A model generated the notes under the pieces. That model was given only the letters and a program-made list of their open reading frames with translations. It made no database searches and was not told the DNA's origin. DNA of 55,347 nucleotides, taken from NCBI RefSeq assembly GCF_017811755.1, contig NZ_JADDJF010000021.1, positions 1 to 55,347 on the forward strand. The letters are read 5' to 3'. Source of the stretch: Pararhodobacter sp. SW119 (GTDB lineage: Bacteria; Pseudomonadota; Alphaproteobacteria; Rhodobacterales; Rhodobacteraceae). The position numbers were made by a program, and so were the translations under genes. The number at the start of each line of letters is the position of its first letter. The first letter of the stretch is position 1. Shown here piece by piece: positions 20,742 to 29,682 of this stretch.

Positions 20742-21727
20742 TTGCGCGGCCCGAACACGCGTTCGAAGATCCCGCCGATCCCCTTGGGCGAAAACAGCAC
20801 GACCAGGATCAGCAGCAGGCCCAGCCCCATCCGCCAGTGGGTGGTGAAGATCGACAGCCACTCCTCCAGCAGCAGCACGACCACGGCGCCGACGATCCCG
20901 CCCAGCAGCGTGCCCACCCCGCCCAGGATCACCATCACGATCAGCTCGCCCGACCGGTGCCAGGACATGTAGGCGGGGGACACGAACTCGGCCTGGTTGG
21001 CCAGCAGCACCCCGGCGACCGAGGCCATGCAGCCCGCGATCATGAAGGCCGCCAGTTGGTAGCGGAACGGGCGAAAGCCGATCGCCTGCATGCGCAGCGC
21101 ATCCTCGCGCGTGCCCTGCAGCACCCGGCCGAAACGGGAATTCACGATCGCGGTCGCCATCAGATAGAGCCCGACCAGCGTGCCCAGCGTGACGTAGAAC
21201 AGCACCAGATTGCTTTCCAGCACATCGCTGCCCAGCACGGTGGAGCGGTTCTGCAACGACATCCCGTCGTCGCCGCCATAGGCCGAGAGCGAGGTGAAGA
21301 AGAAATACGCCATCTGCCCGAAGGCCAGCGTGATCATGATGAAATAGACCCCGCGCGTGCGCAGCGCGATGGCGCCGGTGATCGCTGCAAAGACCGCCGA
21401 GAGGCCGATGGCGCAGGCCAGTTGCACGAAGATGTCGGTCACCCCGTGGCGCATCAGCACCCCCACGGCATAGGCGCCGAAGCCGACATAGGCGGCATGG
21501 CCGAACGACACCAGCGCCCCGAAGCCCAGGATCAGGTCCAGCGAAAGGGCGGCGATGGCGAAGACCAGGATGCGGGTGAAGGCCAGCGTCAGGAACGGGT
21601 CGTCGGACAGATGCGAGACGACCGGGATCAGCGCCATCAGCACGAAGATCGCGCTCGCCGCCACTGTGCGCGACAGAAGCCGCACGCGCGGCGCGGTTGG
21701 CTCGGTGGCGGAGGAGGCCGCGCTCAT
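20738..21727 (-). CDS. Branched-chain-type ABC transporter permease (LivM family)
   Basis: This is a 329-aa multi-helix inner-membrane permease. LivM features include LDLILGFGALVSFGHAAYVGFGAYA, LRTRGVYFIMITLAFGQM and a conserved late segment VMVILGGVGTLLGGIVGA. The ATG at 21727 overlaps the LivH stop by four bases, and its own stop overlaps LivG. Together with LivH it forms the channel. Confidence 0.94.
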   Translation of the reverse strand: MSAASSATEPTAPRVRLLSRTVAASAIFVLMALIPVVSHLSDDPFLTLAFTRILVFAIAALSLDLILGFGALVSFGHAAYVGFGAYAVGVLMRHGVTDIFVQLACAIGLSAVFAAITGAIALRTRGVYFIMITLAFGQMAYFFFTSLSAYGGDDGMSLQNRSTVLGSDVLESNLVLFYVTLGTLVGLYLMATAIVNSRFGRVLQGTREDALRMQAIGFRPFRYQLAAFMIAGCMASVAGVLLANQAEFVSPAYMSWHRSGELIVMVILGGVGTLLGGIVGAVVVLLLEEWLSIFTTHWRMGLGLLLILVVLFSPKGIGGIFERVFGPRK

Positions 21728-22647
21728 GCCGCCCCCCGGCGTCCAAACAGGCCGCTCGGCCGGATCGCCAGCACCAGCGCCATCAGGATGTAGATCAGCA
21801 TCGGCGCCAGCGTCCGCCCGGTCTGCGATGCCGCCGACGGGTCCAGCACCATCTGCAGCAGGATCGGCCCGAAGGTGCGCCCCATCGTGTCCACGACGCC
21901 GACCACGATGGCCGCGACGAATGCCCCCTTGACCGACCCGATGCCGCCGATCACCACCACCACGAAGGCCAGGATCAGCACGCTCTCGCCCATGCCCGGA
22001 TCGACCGACAGCACCGGCGCGACCATCGCCCCGGCAAAGCCCGCCAGCATCGCGCCAAAGGCAAAGACCGCCGCGAACAGCCAGGTGATGTTCACCCCCA
22101 GCGCCGACACCATCGGCCGGTTCGACGCCCCGGCGCGCAAGAGCATCCCGGCCCGCGTGTGGCTGATCAGCACGTATAGCCCGATGGCCACGGCAAAGCC
22201 CGCCGCGATGATCGCGATGCGGTAGACCGGATAATTGATGATCCCCAGCAGCCGGATCGACCCCGACAGCGCGTCCGGCACCGGCACGAAGATCGGGCTG
22301 GAGCCCCAGATCATCCGCACCCCCTCGGTCAGGATCAGCATCAGCCCGAAGGTCGCCAACACCTGGTCCAGATGCGAGCGGTCATAAAGCCGTCGGAACA
22401 GGAAGAATTCCAGAAAGAGCCCGAAGGCCACCACCGCCGGCAGCGCGATCAGCAGCCCCAGCCAGAAGGTCCCGGTCATCGCCGCGAAGGTCGCCACCAG
22501 GTAGGCGCCGACCATGTAAAGGACGCCATGCGCGATGTTGATGAAGTCCATGATGCCGAAGATCAGCGTCAGCCCGGCCGCCACCAGGAACAGCAGAATG
22601 CCAAGCTGCACGCCGTTCAGCAGCTGCAGCAGGAAAAGATTGGTCAT
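21724..22647 (-). CDS. Branched-chain-type ABC transporter permease (LivH family)
   Basis: This is a 307-aa inner-membrane permease. Its N-terminus LLQLLNGVQLGILLFLVAAGLTLIFGIMDFINIAHG is diagnostic of LivH, and GGIGSVKGAFVAAIVVGVVDT closes the conserved core. It lies 73 bp downstream of the binding protein gene, and the remaining importer genes follow with overlaps. Confidence 0.94.
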   Translation of the reverse strand: MTNLFLLQLLNGVQLGILLFLVAAGLTLIFGIMDFINIAHGVLYMVGAYLVATFAAMTGTFWLGLLIALPAVVAFGLFLEFFLFRRLYDRSHLDQVLATFGLMLILTEGVRMIWGSSPIFVPVPDALSGSIRLLGIINYPVYRIAIIAAGFAVAIGLYVLISHTRAGMLLRAGASNRPMVSALGVNITWLFAAVFAFGAMLAGFAGAMVAPVLSVDPGMGESVLILAFVVVVIGGIGSVKGAFVAAIVVGVVDTMGRTFGPILLQMVLDPSAASQTGRTLAPMLIYILMALVLAIRPSGLFGRRGAA

Positions 22648-22720
22648 GCCGGGTGCCTTGCCGAACCGGTGCGGGCCCAGCCGGCCCGCACCGCATTGTC
22701 AGTGCCGCGAAAGCGGTGGC

Positions 22721-23890
22721 TCACCACTCCATCTCGCAGGCGTCGGCATAGTAGTCGGCGTAATCCTCGAAGATCTTTTCCAGGATCGAGGTGTGAAAGG
22801 CGCCGTCGTCGCGCTGCACCACGCCGGTCAGGTAGAAGTCCTGGATCGGATAGTGGTTGTGGTTGAAGCGGAAGTTGCCGCGCAGGCTGTCGAAATCGGC
22901 CTGCCGCAGCGCGTCGCGCAGCGCGTCCATGTCCGACAGGTCGCCGTCCACCGCGCGGATCGCCGAATCGATCAGCATCGCTGCGTCATAGGCCTGCATC
23001 GCATAGGTGCCGGGGATCGCGCCGTAGCGTTCCTCGTAGGCGGCGACGAATTCGCGCGAATGGTCGCTGTCGAAATCCGGCGCCCAGTTTGCGCCGGCCA
23101 GCTTGCCCAGCGCCGCGGCCTGCTGGCCCGAGAGGGTGCTTTCATCGACGGTAAAGGCCGACAGGAACGGGATCTCGCCCAGGCCCGCCTGCTCGTACTG
23201 GCGCACCAGGTTCACGCCCATGCCACCCGGCATGAAGGCAAAGACCGCGTCGGGCTGCAGCGCGGCGATCTGCGCCAGCTCGCCCGAAAAGTCCAGCTGG
23301 CCCAGCGGCGTGTAGGTCTCGCTCAGCACCGTGCCGCTGAACTGCCGCTTGACCCCGGCCAGCGAATCGCGCCCGGCCTGATAGTTCGGCGCCAGCAGGA
23401 AGATCGACTCGAACCCCTCGCGCTCGGCATAGGCGCCCATGACCTCGTGGCTCTGGTCGTTCTGGTACGAGGTGACGAAGAAGTTCTCGTTGCACTCCGC
23501 CCCGGCGTAGTTCGACGTGCCGGCGTTGGGGCTGATCATGAAGGCGCCGCCATCCAGCGCCGGGCGCATGATCGCCTGCAGGATGTTGGAAAAGATCGGC
23601 CCGACGATGAACTGCTTTTCCTCGCGTTGCACCAGTTCGCGCACGCGGCCGGCGGCCACGTCGGGCTGCTGTTCGTCGTCGACCTCGCTGATCGTGGCCT
23701 CCAGCCCGCCCAGGCCGCCCAGTTGCTCGACCGCCAGCATGAAGCCGTTGCGCCCCTGCTCGCCCAGCGCCGCCGCCGGTCCCGAAAGGGTGAAGACCAG
23801 CCCCACCTTCACATCCTGCGCCTGCGCGGTTCCCGCCACCAGTGCCGTGCTCGCTGCCAGCGCCGCGAGTGTCTGCCATGCTGTCCGCAT
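22721..23890 (-). CDS. ABC transporter substrate-binding protein (Liv/HAAT type)
   Basis: This is a 389-aa periplasmic binding protein of the Leu/Ile/Val family. The signal peptide is [20 protein letters not shown], ending AQAQD. The mature part has [39 protein letters not shown] and [24 protein letters not shown]. The ATG at 23890 is preferred over an in-frame upstream ATG because it gives a clean signal peptide. It is the first gene of the seven-gene operon. Many family members bind aromatic acids rather than branched-chain amino acids, and the monooxygenase neighbour favours such a ligand here. Confidence 0.93.
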   Translation of the reverse strand: MRTAWQTLAALAASTALVAGTAQAQDVKVGLVFTLSGPAAALGEQGRNGFMLAVEQLGGLGGLEATISEVDDEQQPDVAAGRVRELVQREEKQFIVGPIFSNILQAIMRPALDGGAFMISPNAGTSNYAGAECNENFFVTSYQNDQSHEVMGAYAEREGFESIFLLAPNYQAGRDSLAGVKRQFSGTVLSETYTPLGQLDFSGELAQIAALQPDAVFAFMPGGMGVNLVRQYEQAGLGEIPFLSAFTVDESTLSGQQAAALGKLAGANWAPDFDSDHSREFVAAYEERYGAIPGTYAMQAYDAAMLIDSAIRAVDGDLSDMDALRDALRQADFDSLRGNFRFNHNHYPIQDFYLTGVVQRDDGAFHTSILEKIFEDYADYYADACEMEW

Positions 23891-23947
23891 GATCCATTCT
23901 CCCTGTCGGCCGCGGCCGTGTCCCGCGGTTCTGATACGTTTCACCCG

Positions 23948-23988
23948 TTTTCGCGCCGCACGGCAACCTGCCGCCCGATGCGCGAAAA
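23948..23988. promoter_or_regulatory. Inverted repeat in the divergent promoter region; rest of the 313-bp gap
   Basis: TTTTCGCGC (23948-23956) and GCGCGAAAA (23980-23988) form 9-bp inverted arms 23 bp apart. They lie between the Liv-type operon and the proline-racemase-superfamily gene, a possible regulator-binding site. I see no gene in the rest of the gap (23891-24203), which becomes strongly GC-rich towards the plus-strand gene. Confidence 0.35.
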
Positions 23989-24203
23989 TGTTTCAGGCTT
24001 CAAACAATAACGGGCCAGAAGGTGAGTCTGTCAAGTTCTTTCCGGGCGCGGCGCGGCCGATTTCCGCAAATGACCGGGCGGTCCGCCCAAGGCGGCGACT
24101 CGCGCGGCGCCCGTCTCAGCCGGGGCGTGCGGCGTACAACCGCCGCGCCCTTTCCAACCGCGCCGGATCGCGCCACAACGGGGACAGCAGGGGGGGTGCA
24201 GTC

Positions 24204-25232
24204 ATGCGCAGCAGCAAGACGATTCACGTCATCTCGGCCCATGCCGAGGGCGAGGTGGGCGATGTCATCGTCGGCGGCGTCGCCCCGCCCCCCGGCGCCA
24301 CGATCTGGGAGCAGAGCCGCTTCATCGCCCGCGACCAGACCCTGCGCAACTTCGTTTTGAACGAACCCCGCGGCGGCGTCTTTCGCCACGTCAACCTGCT
24401 GGTGCCGCCAAAGCACCCCGAGGCCGCCGCCGCCTTCATCATCATGGAGCCCGAGGATACGCCGCCGATGTCGGGCTCGAACGCGATCTGCGTCGCGACC
24501 GTGCTGCTGGATGGCGGCATCATCCCGATGCAGGAGCCCGTGACCGAATTCACCCTCGAAGCCCCGGGCGGGCTGGTGCGCATCCGCGCCGAGTGCCGCG
24601 ATGGCAAGGCCGAACGCATCTTCGTGCAGAACCTGCCCAGCTTCGCCCAGCACCTCGACACCCCGCTCGAGGTCGCGGGGCTGGGCACGCTGCGCGTCGA
24701 CACGGCCTTTGGCGGCGACAGTTTCGTGATCGTCGACGCCGCCGCGCTCGGCCTCGACCTGGTCCCGGACGAGGCGCACACGATCGCCAAGCTGGGCGCC
24801 CAGATCGCCCGCGCCGCGACCGAGGCGCTGGGATTTCACCACCCCACCAACCCCGACTGGCGCCACATCTCGTTCTGCCTTTTCGCCGGGGCGGTGACGC
24901 GCGGGGCGGACGGCCTGCACGCGCGCTCGGCGGTGGCGATCCAGCCGGGCAAGGTCGACCGCTCGCCCACCGGTACGGCGCTGTCGGCGCGGATGGCGGT
25001 GCTGCATGCGCGCGGGCAGATGGGGCTGGACGACCGGCTGACCGCCACGTCGCTGATCGGATCGACCTTCACCGGGCGGATCGTGGCGACGACCACGCTG
25101 GGCGACACCACGGCCATCACGCCCGAGATCAGCGGCCGCGCCTGGATCACCGGCACGCACCAGCACATGCTCGACCCCGCCGACCCCTGGCCGCAGGGCT
25201 ACCGGCTCAGCGACACCTGGGGCGCGCGATAG
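24204..25232 (+). CDS. Proline racemase superfamily protein with Ser/Thr active-site pair
   Basis: This 342-aa protein has the proline racemase/hydroxyproline epimerase fold. At the first catalytic position, where racemases have Cys, the motif [17 protein letters not shown] has Ser90. At the second, [14 protein letters not shown] has Thr256 instead of Cys. Family members with Thr at the second site are trans-3-hydroxy-L-proline dehydratases, which normally keep Cys at the first. The Ser/Thr pair makes racemisation by the classical two-thiol mechanism unlikely. The ATG at 24204 starts the conserved region directly. It is divergent from the Liv-type operon, and the 313-bp shared promoter suggests a common inducer. 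The exact reaction is unknown. Confidence 0.85.
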   Translation: MRSSKTIHVISAHAEGEVGDVIVGGVAPPPGATIWEQSRFIARDQTLRNFVLNEPRGGVFRHVNLLVPPKHPEAAAAFIIMEPEDTPPMSGSNAICVATVLLDGGIIPMQEPVTEFTLEAPGGLVRIRAECRDGKAERIFVQNLPSFAQHLDTPLEVAGLGTLRVDTAFGGDSFVIVDAAALGLDLVPDEAHTIAKLGAQIARAATEALGFHHPTNPDWRHISFCLFAGAVTRGADGLHARSAVAIQPGKVDRSPTGTALSARMAVLHARGQMGLDDRLTATSLIGSTFTGRIVATTTLGDTTAITPEISGRAWITGTHQHMLDPADPWPQGYRLSDTWGAR

Positions 25233-25268
25233 GGCGGGCGGAGCTCGCAAGACCCCCGCCCCCCACCG

Positions 25269-27749
25269 TCAGCGCATTTGCGTGAAGCGCGCGCCGGACG
25301 CCTTGTCCGCCGGCCCGGCCATCGCCGCCGCGCGCCCCGCAGCCCAGGTCAGCAGCGGCCCGGTCACCAGCAGCGACGACGCCGTGGCGATCACCACGCC
25401 TGCGATCATCGGCCAGGCAAAGCCCGACACCGCCGCCCCGCCCCAAAGCGCCATCGGCAACAGCGCCGCCAGCGTCGTGGCCGAGGTGAAGATGCACCGC
25501 GCCAGCACCTGGTTAAGGCTGCGCTCGACCACGCCGGCGAAATCGCCGTCGGGGTCGGCACGCCGGTTCTCGCGCACCCGGTCGCAGACCACCACCTTGT
25601 CGTTCACCGAATAGCCGATCAGCGTCAGCATCGCGACCAGCGTCGGCAGGTTCACCTCCCACCCGATCAGCGCGACCACGCCCAGCGTCTTGGTCACATC
25701 CAGCGCCAGCACGATCATCGCCACCGCCGCGAAATGCCCCTCGAAGCGCAGCCACAGATAGACCAGCATCGCCAGCACCGCCGCCGCCATCGCGATCGCC
25801 CCGGTCTGCAGCAACTCGCCGCTGATCGTCGGCCCGACAAGGTCGATGGAACTGGCCACCGCCCCCGGCACCACCGTCCGCACCGCCGCCTGCAGCGCGT
25901 TCAGCGTCGCGGTATCGGCCGCGCCCTGCAGCCGCAGCAGCACCTCGTTGGCGGTGCCGAAGCCTTGCAGCGTCGCGTCGCCCAGCCCGGCGATTGCCGC
26001 GCGCAACTCGGCCATCGGGATCGCGCCGTCGGCGCCCAGCGTCATCTGGATACCGCCGGTAAAGTCGATCCCCCACTGCGGCCCCGGCCAGACCAGCGCC
26101 GCCAGCGCCAGGACCGACAGCACCGCCGAACCCGCCAGCGCCACCCGCCCGTGGCGCAGGAACGGCAGCGCCCCCGGCCGCGGCACCCCACCAAACAATG
26201 GCGGCACCTCCAGCCGCTTCAGCCGCCGCCCGCGGGCCACCGCCTCCATCACGATCCGCATCAGCGTGATCGCCGTGAACATCGAGATCAGGATGCCCAG
26301 GCTCATCGTCACCGCAAAGCCACGGATCGCCCCCGCGCCCAGCGTGAACAGCAGCACCATCGCCAGCAGCGTGGTGACGTTCGCGTCCAGGATCGTGCCC
26401 CAGGCGCGCGCATAACCCTGCGCCAGCGCCTTCATCGCGCCCGCGCCGCGCGCGGTTTCCTCGCGGATGCGGCTGAAGATCAGGATGTTGGCGTCGACCG
26501 CGATCCCCAGACACAGGATGATCCCGGCGATCCCCGGCAGCGTCAGCGTCGCCCCGATCAGGCCCAGCGCGGCCAGCGTCAGCGCCACGTTCAACCCCAA
26601 CACGGCCGAGGCCAGCAGCCCCCACGCCCCGTAAAGCCCGACCATCATCACCACCACCAGCCCCAGCCCGACCGCCCCGGCGATCAGCCCGGCGCGGATC
26701 GAATCCGCGCCCAGCGCGGCGCCGACCGTGCGTTCCTCGATCACCTCCAGCGACGCCGGCAGCGCGCCCGAGTTCAGCAGCACCGCCAGCGTCTGCGCCT
26801 CCTCGGGCGTGAACTGGCCGCTGATCTGGCCCTGCCCGCCCAGGATCGGCTCGCGGATCACCGGCGCGGTCAGCACCTGCCCGTCCAGCACGATGGCAAA
26901 GGGCTGGCCGACGTTTTCCGCGGTGATCTCGCCGAAGATCCGCGCCCCCTCGCTGTCCAGCCGGAACGACACGACCGGCCGCCCGGTCTGGTCGTCAAAG
27001 GCGAGCGCGGCGCTCGACAGATGCGTGCCGGCCAGCGCCACGCGGTCCTGCACGGCGATCTGCCCGCCGTCGCGCATCGGCAGCACACGGCTCCCCGGTG
27101 CCACATCGCCCCCCTCGGGCGCGACCAGATGAAAGCTCATCTGCGCCGTCGCGCCCAGAAGTTCGCGCAGCTGGCCGGGATCGTCGACGCCGGGCAATTG
27201 CACCAGGATACGGTCCTGTCCCACCCGACTCAGCTGCGGCTCGCTCACGCCCACGGCGTCGATCCGGTGGCGAATGACCTCCAGGCTTTTCTGCGCGGCC
27301 TCGGCGGCGATGCGGTCCAGCACGACCTCGCCGGTCGCCACCCGCAGACGCTCGCCGTCGCGCGCCACGGTGAACGACGCCGGCGCGCCCGGCGCACCCT
27401 CCTCGGTCGCCAGCCGCTTCAGCAATGCCTCGGCGGCGTCGCTGGCCGGCAGGGTGACGGCCGCGCCCTCGATGCGCAGGCCCTCCGCCGGCAGCCCCTC
27501 GGCCGCCAGCGCATCGGTAATGCGCCCGCGCAGGTCCTTCGTCACCGCCTCGGCCAGCGCCGGACGGTCGACGGCCAGCAACAGATGCGCGCCGCCCTGC
27601 AGGTCCAGCCCCAGGGCGACGGTCTGTTCGGTCAGCATATCGGGAAGTTTCGCCCGCGTCTCGGCGGGCAGGAAGTTCGGGACAGCAATCGCCAGCCCCA
27701 GGATCAGAAGCAGGGCATAGGTCGCAAGGACCCAGAATGGTCTGCGCAT
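25269..27749 (-). CDS. secDF: Fused protein translocase subunit SecDF
   Basis: This is an 826-aa RND-type membrane protein that uses the proton motive force to pull secreted proteins out of SecYEG. The SecD half (about 1-510) starts with one helix and ALGLDLQGGAHLLLAVD (DLQGG at 49-53), then a large periplasmic domain and the five-helix bundle. The SecF half (from about 530) repeats the plan, with GIDFTGGIQM at about 560-568 and GYSVNDKVVVCDRVRENRR. ATG 27749 is preferred to an upstream TTG at 27779. There is no yajC next to it, and alphaproteobacteria usually have separate secD and secF, so this may be an additional copy. Confidence 0.93.
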   Translation of the reverse strand: MRRPFWVLATYALLLILGLAIAVPNFLPAETRAKLPDMLTEQTVALGLDLQGGAHLLLAVDRPALAEAVTKDLRGRITDALAAEGLPAEGLRIEGAAVTLPASDAAEALLKRLATEEGAPGAPASFTVARDGERLRVATGEVVLDRIAAEAAQKSLEVIRHRIDAVGVSEPQLSRVGQDRILVQLPGVDDPGQLRELLGATAQMSFHLVAPEGGDVAPGSRVLPMRDGGQIAVQDRVALAGTHLSSAALAFDDQTGRPVVSFRLDSEGARIFGEITAENVGQPFAIVLDGQVLTAPVIREPILGGQGQISGQFTPEEAQTLAVLLNSGALPASLEVIEERTVGAALGADSIRAGLIAGAVGLGLVVVMMVGLYGAWGLLASAVLGLNVALTLAALGLIGATLTLPGIAGIILCLGIAVDANILIFSRIREETARGAGAMKALAQGYARAWGTILDANVTTLLAMVLLFTLGAGAIRGFAVTMSLGILISMFTAITLMRIVMEAVARGRRLKRLEVPPLFGGVPRPGALPFLRHGRVALAGSAVLSVLALAALVWPGPQWGIDFTGGIQMTLGADGAIPMAELRAAIAGLGDATLQGFGTANEVLLRLQGAADTATLNALQAAVRTVVPGAVASSIDLVGPTISGELLQTGAIAMAAAVLAMLVYLWLRFEGHFAAVAMIVLALDVTKTLGVVALIGWEVNLPTLVAMLTLIGYSVNDKVVVCDRVRENRRADPDGDFAGVVERSLNQVLARCIFTSATTLAALLPMALWGGAAVSGFAWPMIAGVVIATASSLLVTGPLLTWAAGRAAAMAGPADKASGARFTQMR

Positions 27750-27791
27750 GGGAATATCCGCGAATTCAGGTTTCGGCAAAAGGGGGTGAGG

Positions 27792-28112
27792 TCAGCCGAG
27801 ACCTGCGGGCGGCGCCCGCGCAAAGGGGGTGCGATACTCCGGTCCGACCGGCACCGCGCGGTCGGGCCTTGCCGCCGCCGCGCCGCGCGCGCCTGCGGAC
27901 GTTAGACCGCTCCGCGCTGGCAGCGCCGCGCCCTCGGGCGCGTCCGGTATGATTTCCTCGACCGGCAGCGCGGCAAGCGTCGCGGTCAGCGCCTCGACCG
28001 CGGGCCCCGTGCGCTCCGGCCCGGCGGGGCCTGCGCCGCCCGAAAAACCGAAGCCCAGGCCAAAACCCAGCAGCAGCCCGAAAGCGACCAGAAGGCGCGC
28101 GATCCGGCTCAT
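27792..28112 (-). CDS. Small hypothetical membrane-anchored protein
   Basis: This 106-aa protein is not recognised. One N-terminal hydrophobic segment (ARLLVAFGLLLGFGLGFGF) acts as a signal or anchor. It is followed by a low-complexity Ala/Pro/Arg-rich tail containing ALTATLAALPVEEIIPDAPEG. The start overlaps the stop of the exchanger gene by four bases (ATGA), which is the main support for its being translated. SecDF begins 42 bp further on. It could be a lineage-specific small protein of the operon, and a function should not be assigned. Confidence 0.5.
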   Translation of the reverse strand: MSRIARLLVAFGLLLGFGLGFGFSGGAGPAGPERTGPAVEALTATLAALPVEEIIPDAPEGAALPARSGLTSAGARGAAAARPDRAVPVGPEYRTPFARAPPAGLG

Positions 28113-29029
28113 CCCTGCGCCGCCCAGACATAGACGCCATAGGCCGCCAGCAGCGCCAGCCCGCTGGCGCGGCCGATGGCCGGACGCAGCAGCAAAAGCC
28201 CCGCCAGCAGCACCGACGCCGCGATCATCACCGGCAGGTCGAAGCCCAGGAACCGCGACGCCACCGGGATCGGCGCGACCAGCGCGGTCGCCCCAAGGAT
28301 GCCCAGCACGTTGAAGATGTTCGATCCGATGATGTTGCCGATGGCGATCTCGGACTGCCGGCGAAACGCCGCGATCAGCGAGGTCGCCAGTTCCGGCAGC
28401 GACGTGCCGATGGCGACGATGGTCAGTCCGATGAACGCCTCGGACACGCCGAAACCGCGCGCCAAGGCGACCGAGGCATCGACCAGCCAGCGCGCCCCCA
28501 GCATCAGCGCGGCCAGCCCGACCGCCACCCAGACCAGCGACTGCCACAGCGGGCGCGGCGCCACGCCTCCGTCCCCGGCCCCGCCGCGGCCCTGCAGATA
28601 GGCCCAGGCCAGATAGCCCGCCAGCGCCGCCAGCAGCACGCCGCCCGCCGGCCGGCCCAGCGTGCCCAGCCAGAAAAGCGGCACCAGCGCCAGCGCCGCG
28701 GCGATCATCACCGCGCTGTCGCGGCGCAAGGTCGCGCCCGCCACGCGGATCGGCCAGACCAGCGCCGCGATGCCGACGATCAGAAGGATGTTGCCGATGT
28801 TCGATCCGACGACATTGCCGATGGCGATGTCCGGCACGCCGCGCAGCGCCGCATCGACCGAAACCAGCAGTTCGGGGGTCGAGGTGCCGAAGCCGACCAC
28901 CGTCAGCCCGATCAGCAGGGGCGGCATCGCCAGCCGGTGGGCAATGCCGACCGCGCCGCGCACCAGCGCCTCGCCCCCGGCGAACAGCCCGGCCAGACCC
29001 AGCGCCAGGAACAGGTACTCCACGCTCAT
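28109..29029 (-). CDS. Calcium/sodium antiporter (CaCA family, YrbG-like)
   Basis: This 306-aa inner-membrane exchanger has about ten helices arranged as two homologous halves. The alpha-1 repeat reads GLTVVGFGTSTPELLVSVDAAL with GNVVGSNIGNILLIVG. The alpha-2 repeat reads GLTIVAIGTSLPELATSLIAAF with GNIIGSNIFNVLGILG. Both conserved Glu residues of the ion-binding GT(S)xPE motifs are present. The ATG at 29029 is chosen over an upstream Arg-rich extension. It overlaps the small gene downstream and the stop of the gene upstream by four bases each. Confidence 0.94.
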   Translation of the reverse strand: MSVEYLFLALGLAGLFAGGEALVRGAVGIAHRLAMPPLLIGLTVVGFGTSTPELLVSVDAALRGVPDIAIGNVVGSNIGNILLIVGIAALVWPIRVAGATLRRDSAVMIAAALALVPLFWLGTLGRPAGGVLLAALAGYLAWAYLQGRGGAGDGGVAPRPLWQSLVWVAVGLAALMLGARWLVDASVALARGFGVSEAFIGLTIVAIGTSLPELATSLIAAFRRQSEIAIGNIIGSNIFNVLGILGATALVAPIPVASRFLGFDLPVMIAASVLLAGLLLLRPAIGRASGLALLAAYGVYVWAAQG

Positions 29030-29361
29030 CGCTCCCCGTTGCCGCCGGTCCCGCCGTCTTTCCCGCCCCGGCGCCACCACAGCGACCAGCGCCGCCGCCC
29101 GCGGATCATCAGGCTCGAGACGCCGGGGCGCAACAGCGGCAGGTCGATGGCCAGGATCAGCAGCCCCAGGGGCAGCATCCAGAAACCCAGGACCGGCAGG
29201 AACCCCAGCAGACCGCCCGCCATCAGCAGCACAGCCAGCGGCACGCGCAACAGCACGCCGGGCCGCGTCTCGATCGCGGCGATGGGGGCTTTCAGCAGCG
29301 GAAACCGGCGGCTGATCGCCTCGAACTGCCGGTTCAGCCGGCGGCGCTGGCGGTCAGGCAT
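29026..29361 (-). CDS. Small hypothetical membrane protein
   Basis: This 111-aa protein has a basic N-terminus (MPDRQRRRLNRQFEAIS), a core with two closely packed hydrophobic segments (VLLRVPLAVLLMAGGLLGFLPVLG and MLPLGLLILAIDL), and a basic Gly-rich tail. It resembles short uncharacterised membrane proteins widespread in Rhodobacterales, but no function is known. Its stop overlaps the exchanger start by four bases, so it heads the small-membrane-protein/exchanger/SecDF-side transcript. Confidence 0.7.
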   Translation of the reverse strand: MPDRQRRRLNRQFEAISRRFPLLKAPIAAIETRPGVLLRVPLAVLLMAGGLLGFLPVLGFWMLPLGLLILAIDLPLLRPGVSSLMIRGRRRWSLWWRRGGKDGGTGGNGER

Positions 29362-29628
29362 GCGCACTCCCGCCTTCGGGCTGGGGCAGGGCGTGGCAAG
29401 GGGGCAGGGGCGGGGACAGGAAAGACGCAGGCATGGGCGACACCGATGAACCCGGATGCGCGTGCCGGTCCGGCAATTCACACCCGTGGCGGTCCGACAT
29501 CGCGACACCATGTCGCCAGAGGGGCCCGTCCCGCAGCCCGCATGTGTGGGGCGCGCGGGCGCTTTGCAAGGGCGCGCGCGCAATATCGCGGGCGCGCGCC
29601 GCGGCGCCACACCCCCCGCGCGGGACGG

Positions 29629-29659
29629 AAAACGCGCCGGATGCAGGGCACCCGGCGCG
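29629..29659 (-). terminator. Rho-independent terminator after the DUF4394 gene; remainder of the gap
   Basis: On the minus strand the stem CGCGCCGG / CCGGCGCG (29659-29652 with 29640-29633) and an 11-base loop are followed by TTTT (29632-29629), just downstream of the DUF4394 stop. The rest of the 321-bp gap (29362-29682) is GC-rich, and I see no gene in it. Confidence 0.7.
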
Positions 29660-29682
29660 CGTGGCTCGACCCCAAGGTCGGA

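Noticed and set aside
25278-27905. Very long open frame on the plus strand opposite SecDF
   Set aside because: Arg/His/Gln-rich translation without domains; an antisense shadow of a well-defined SecDF.
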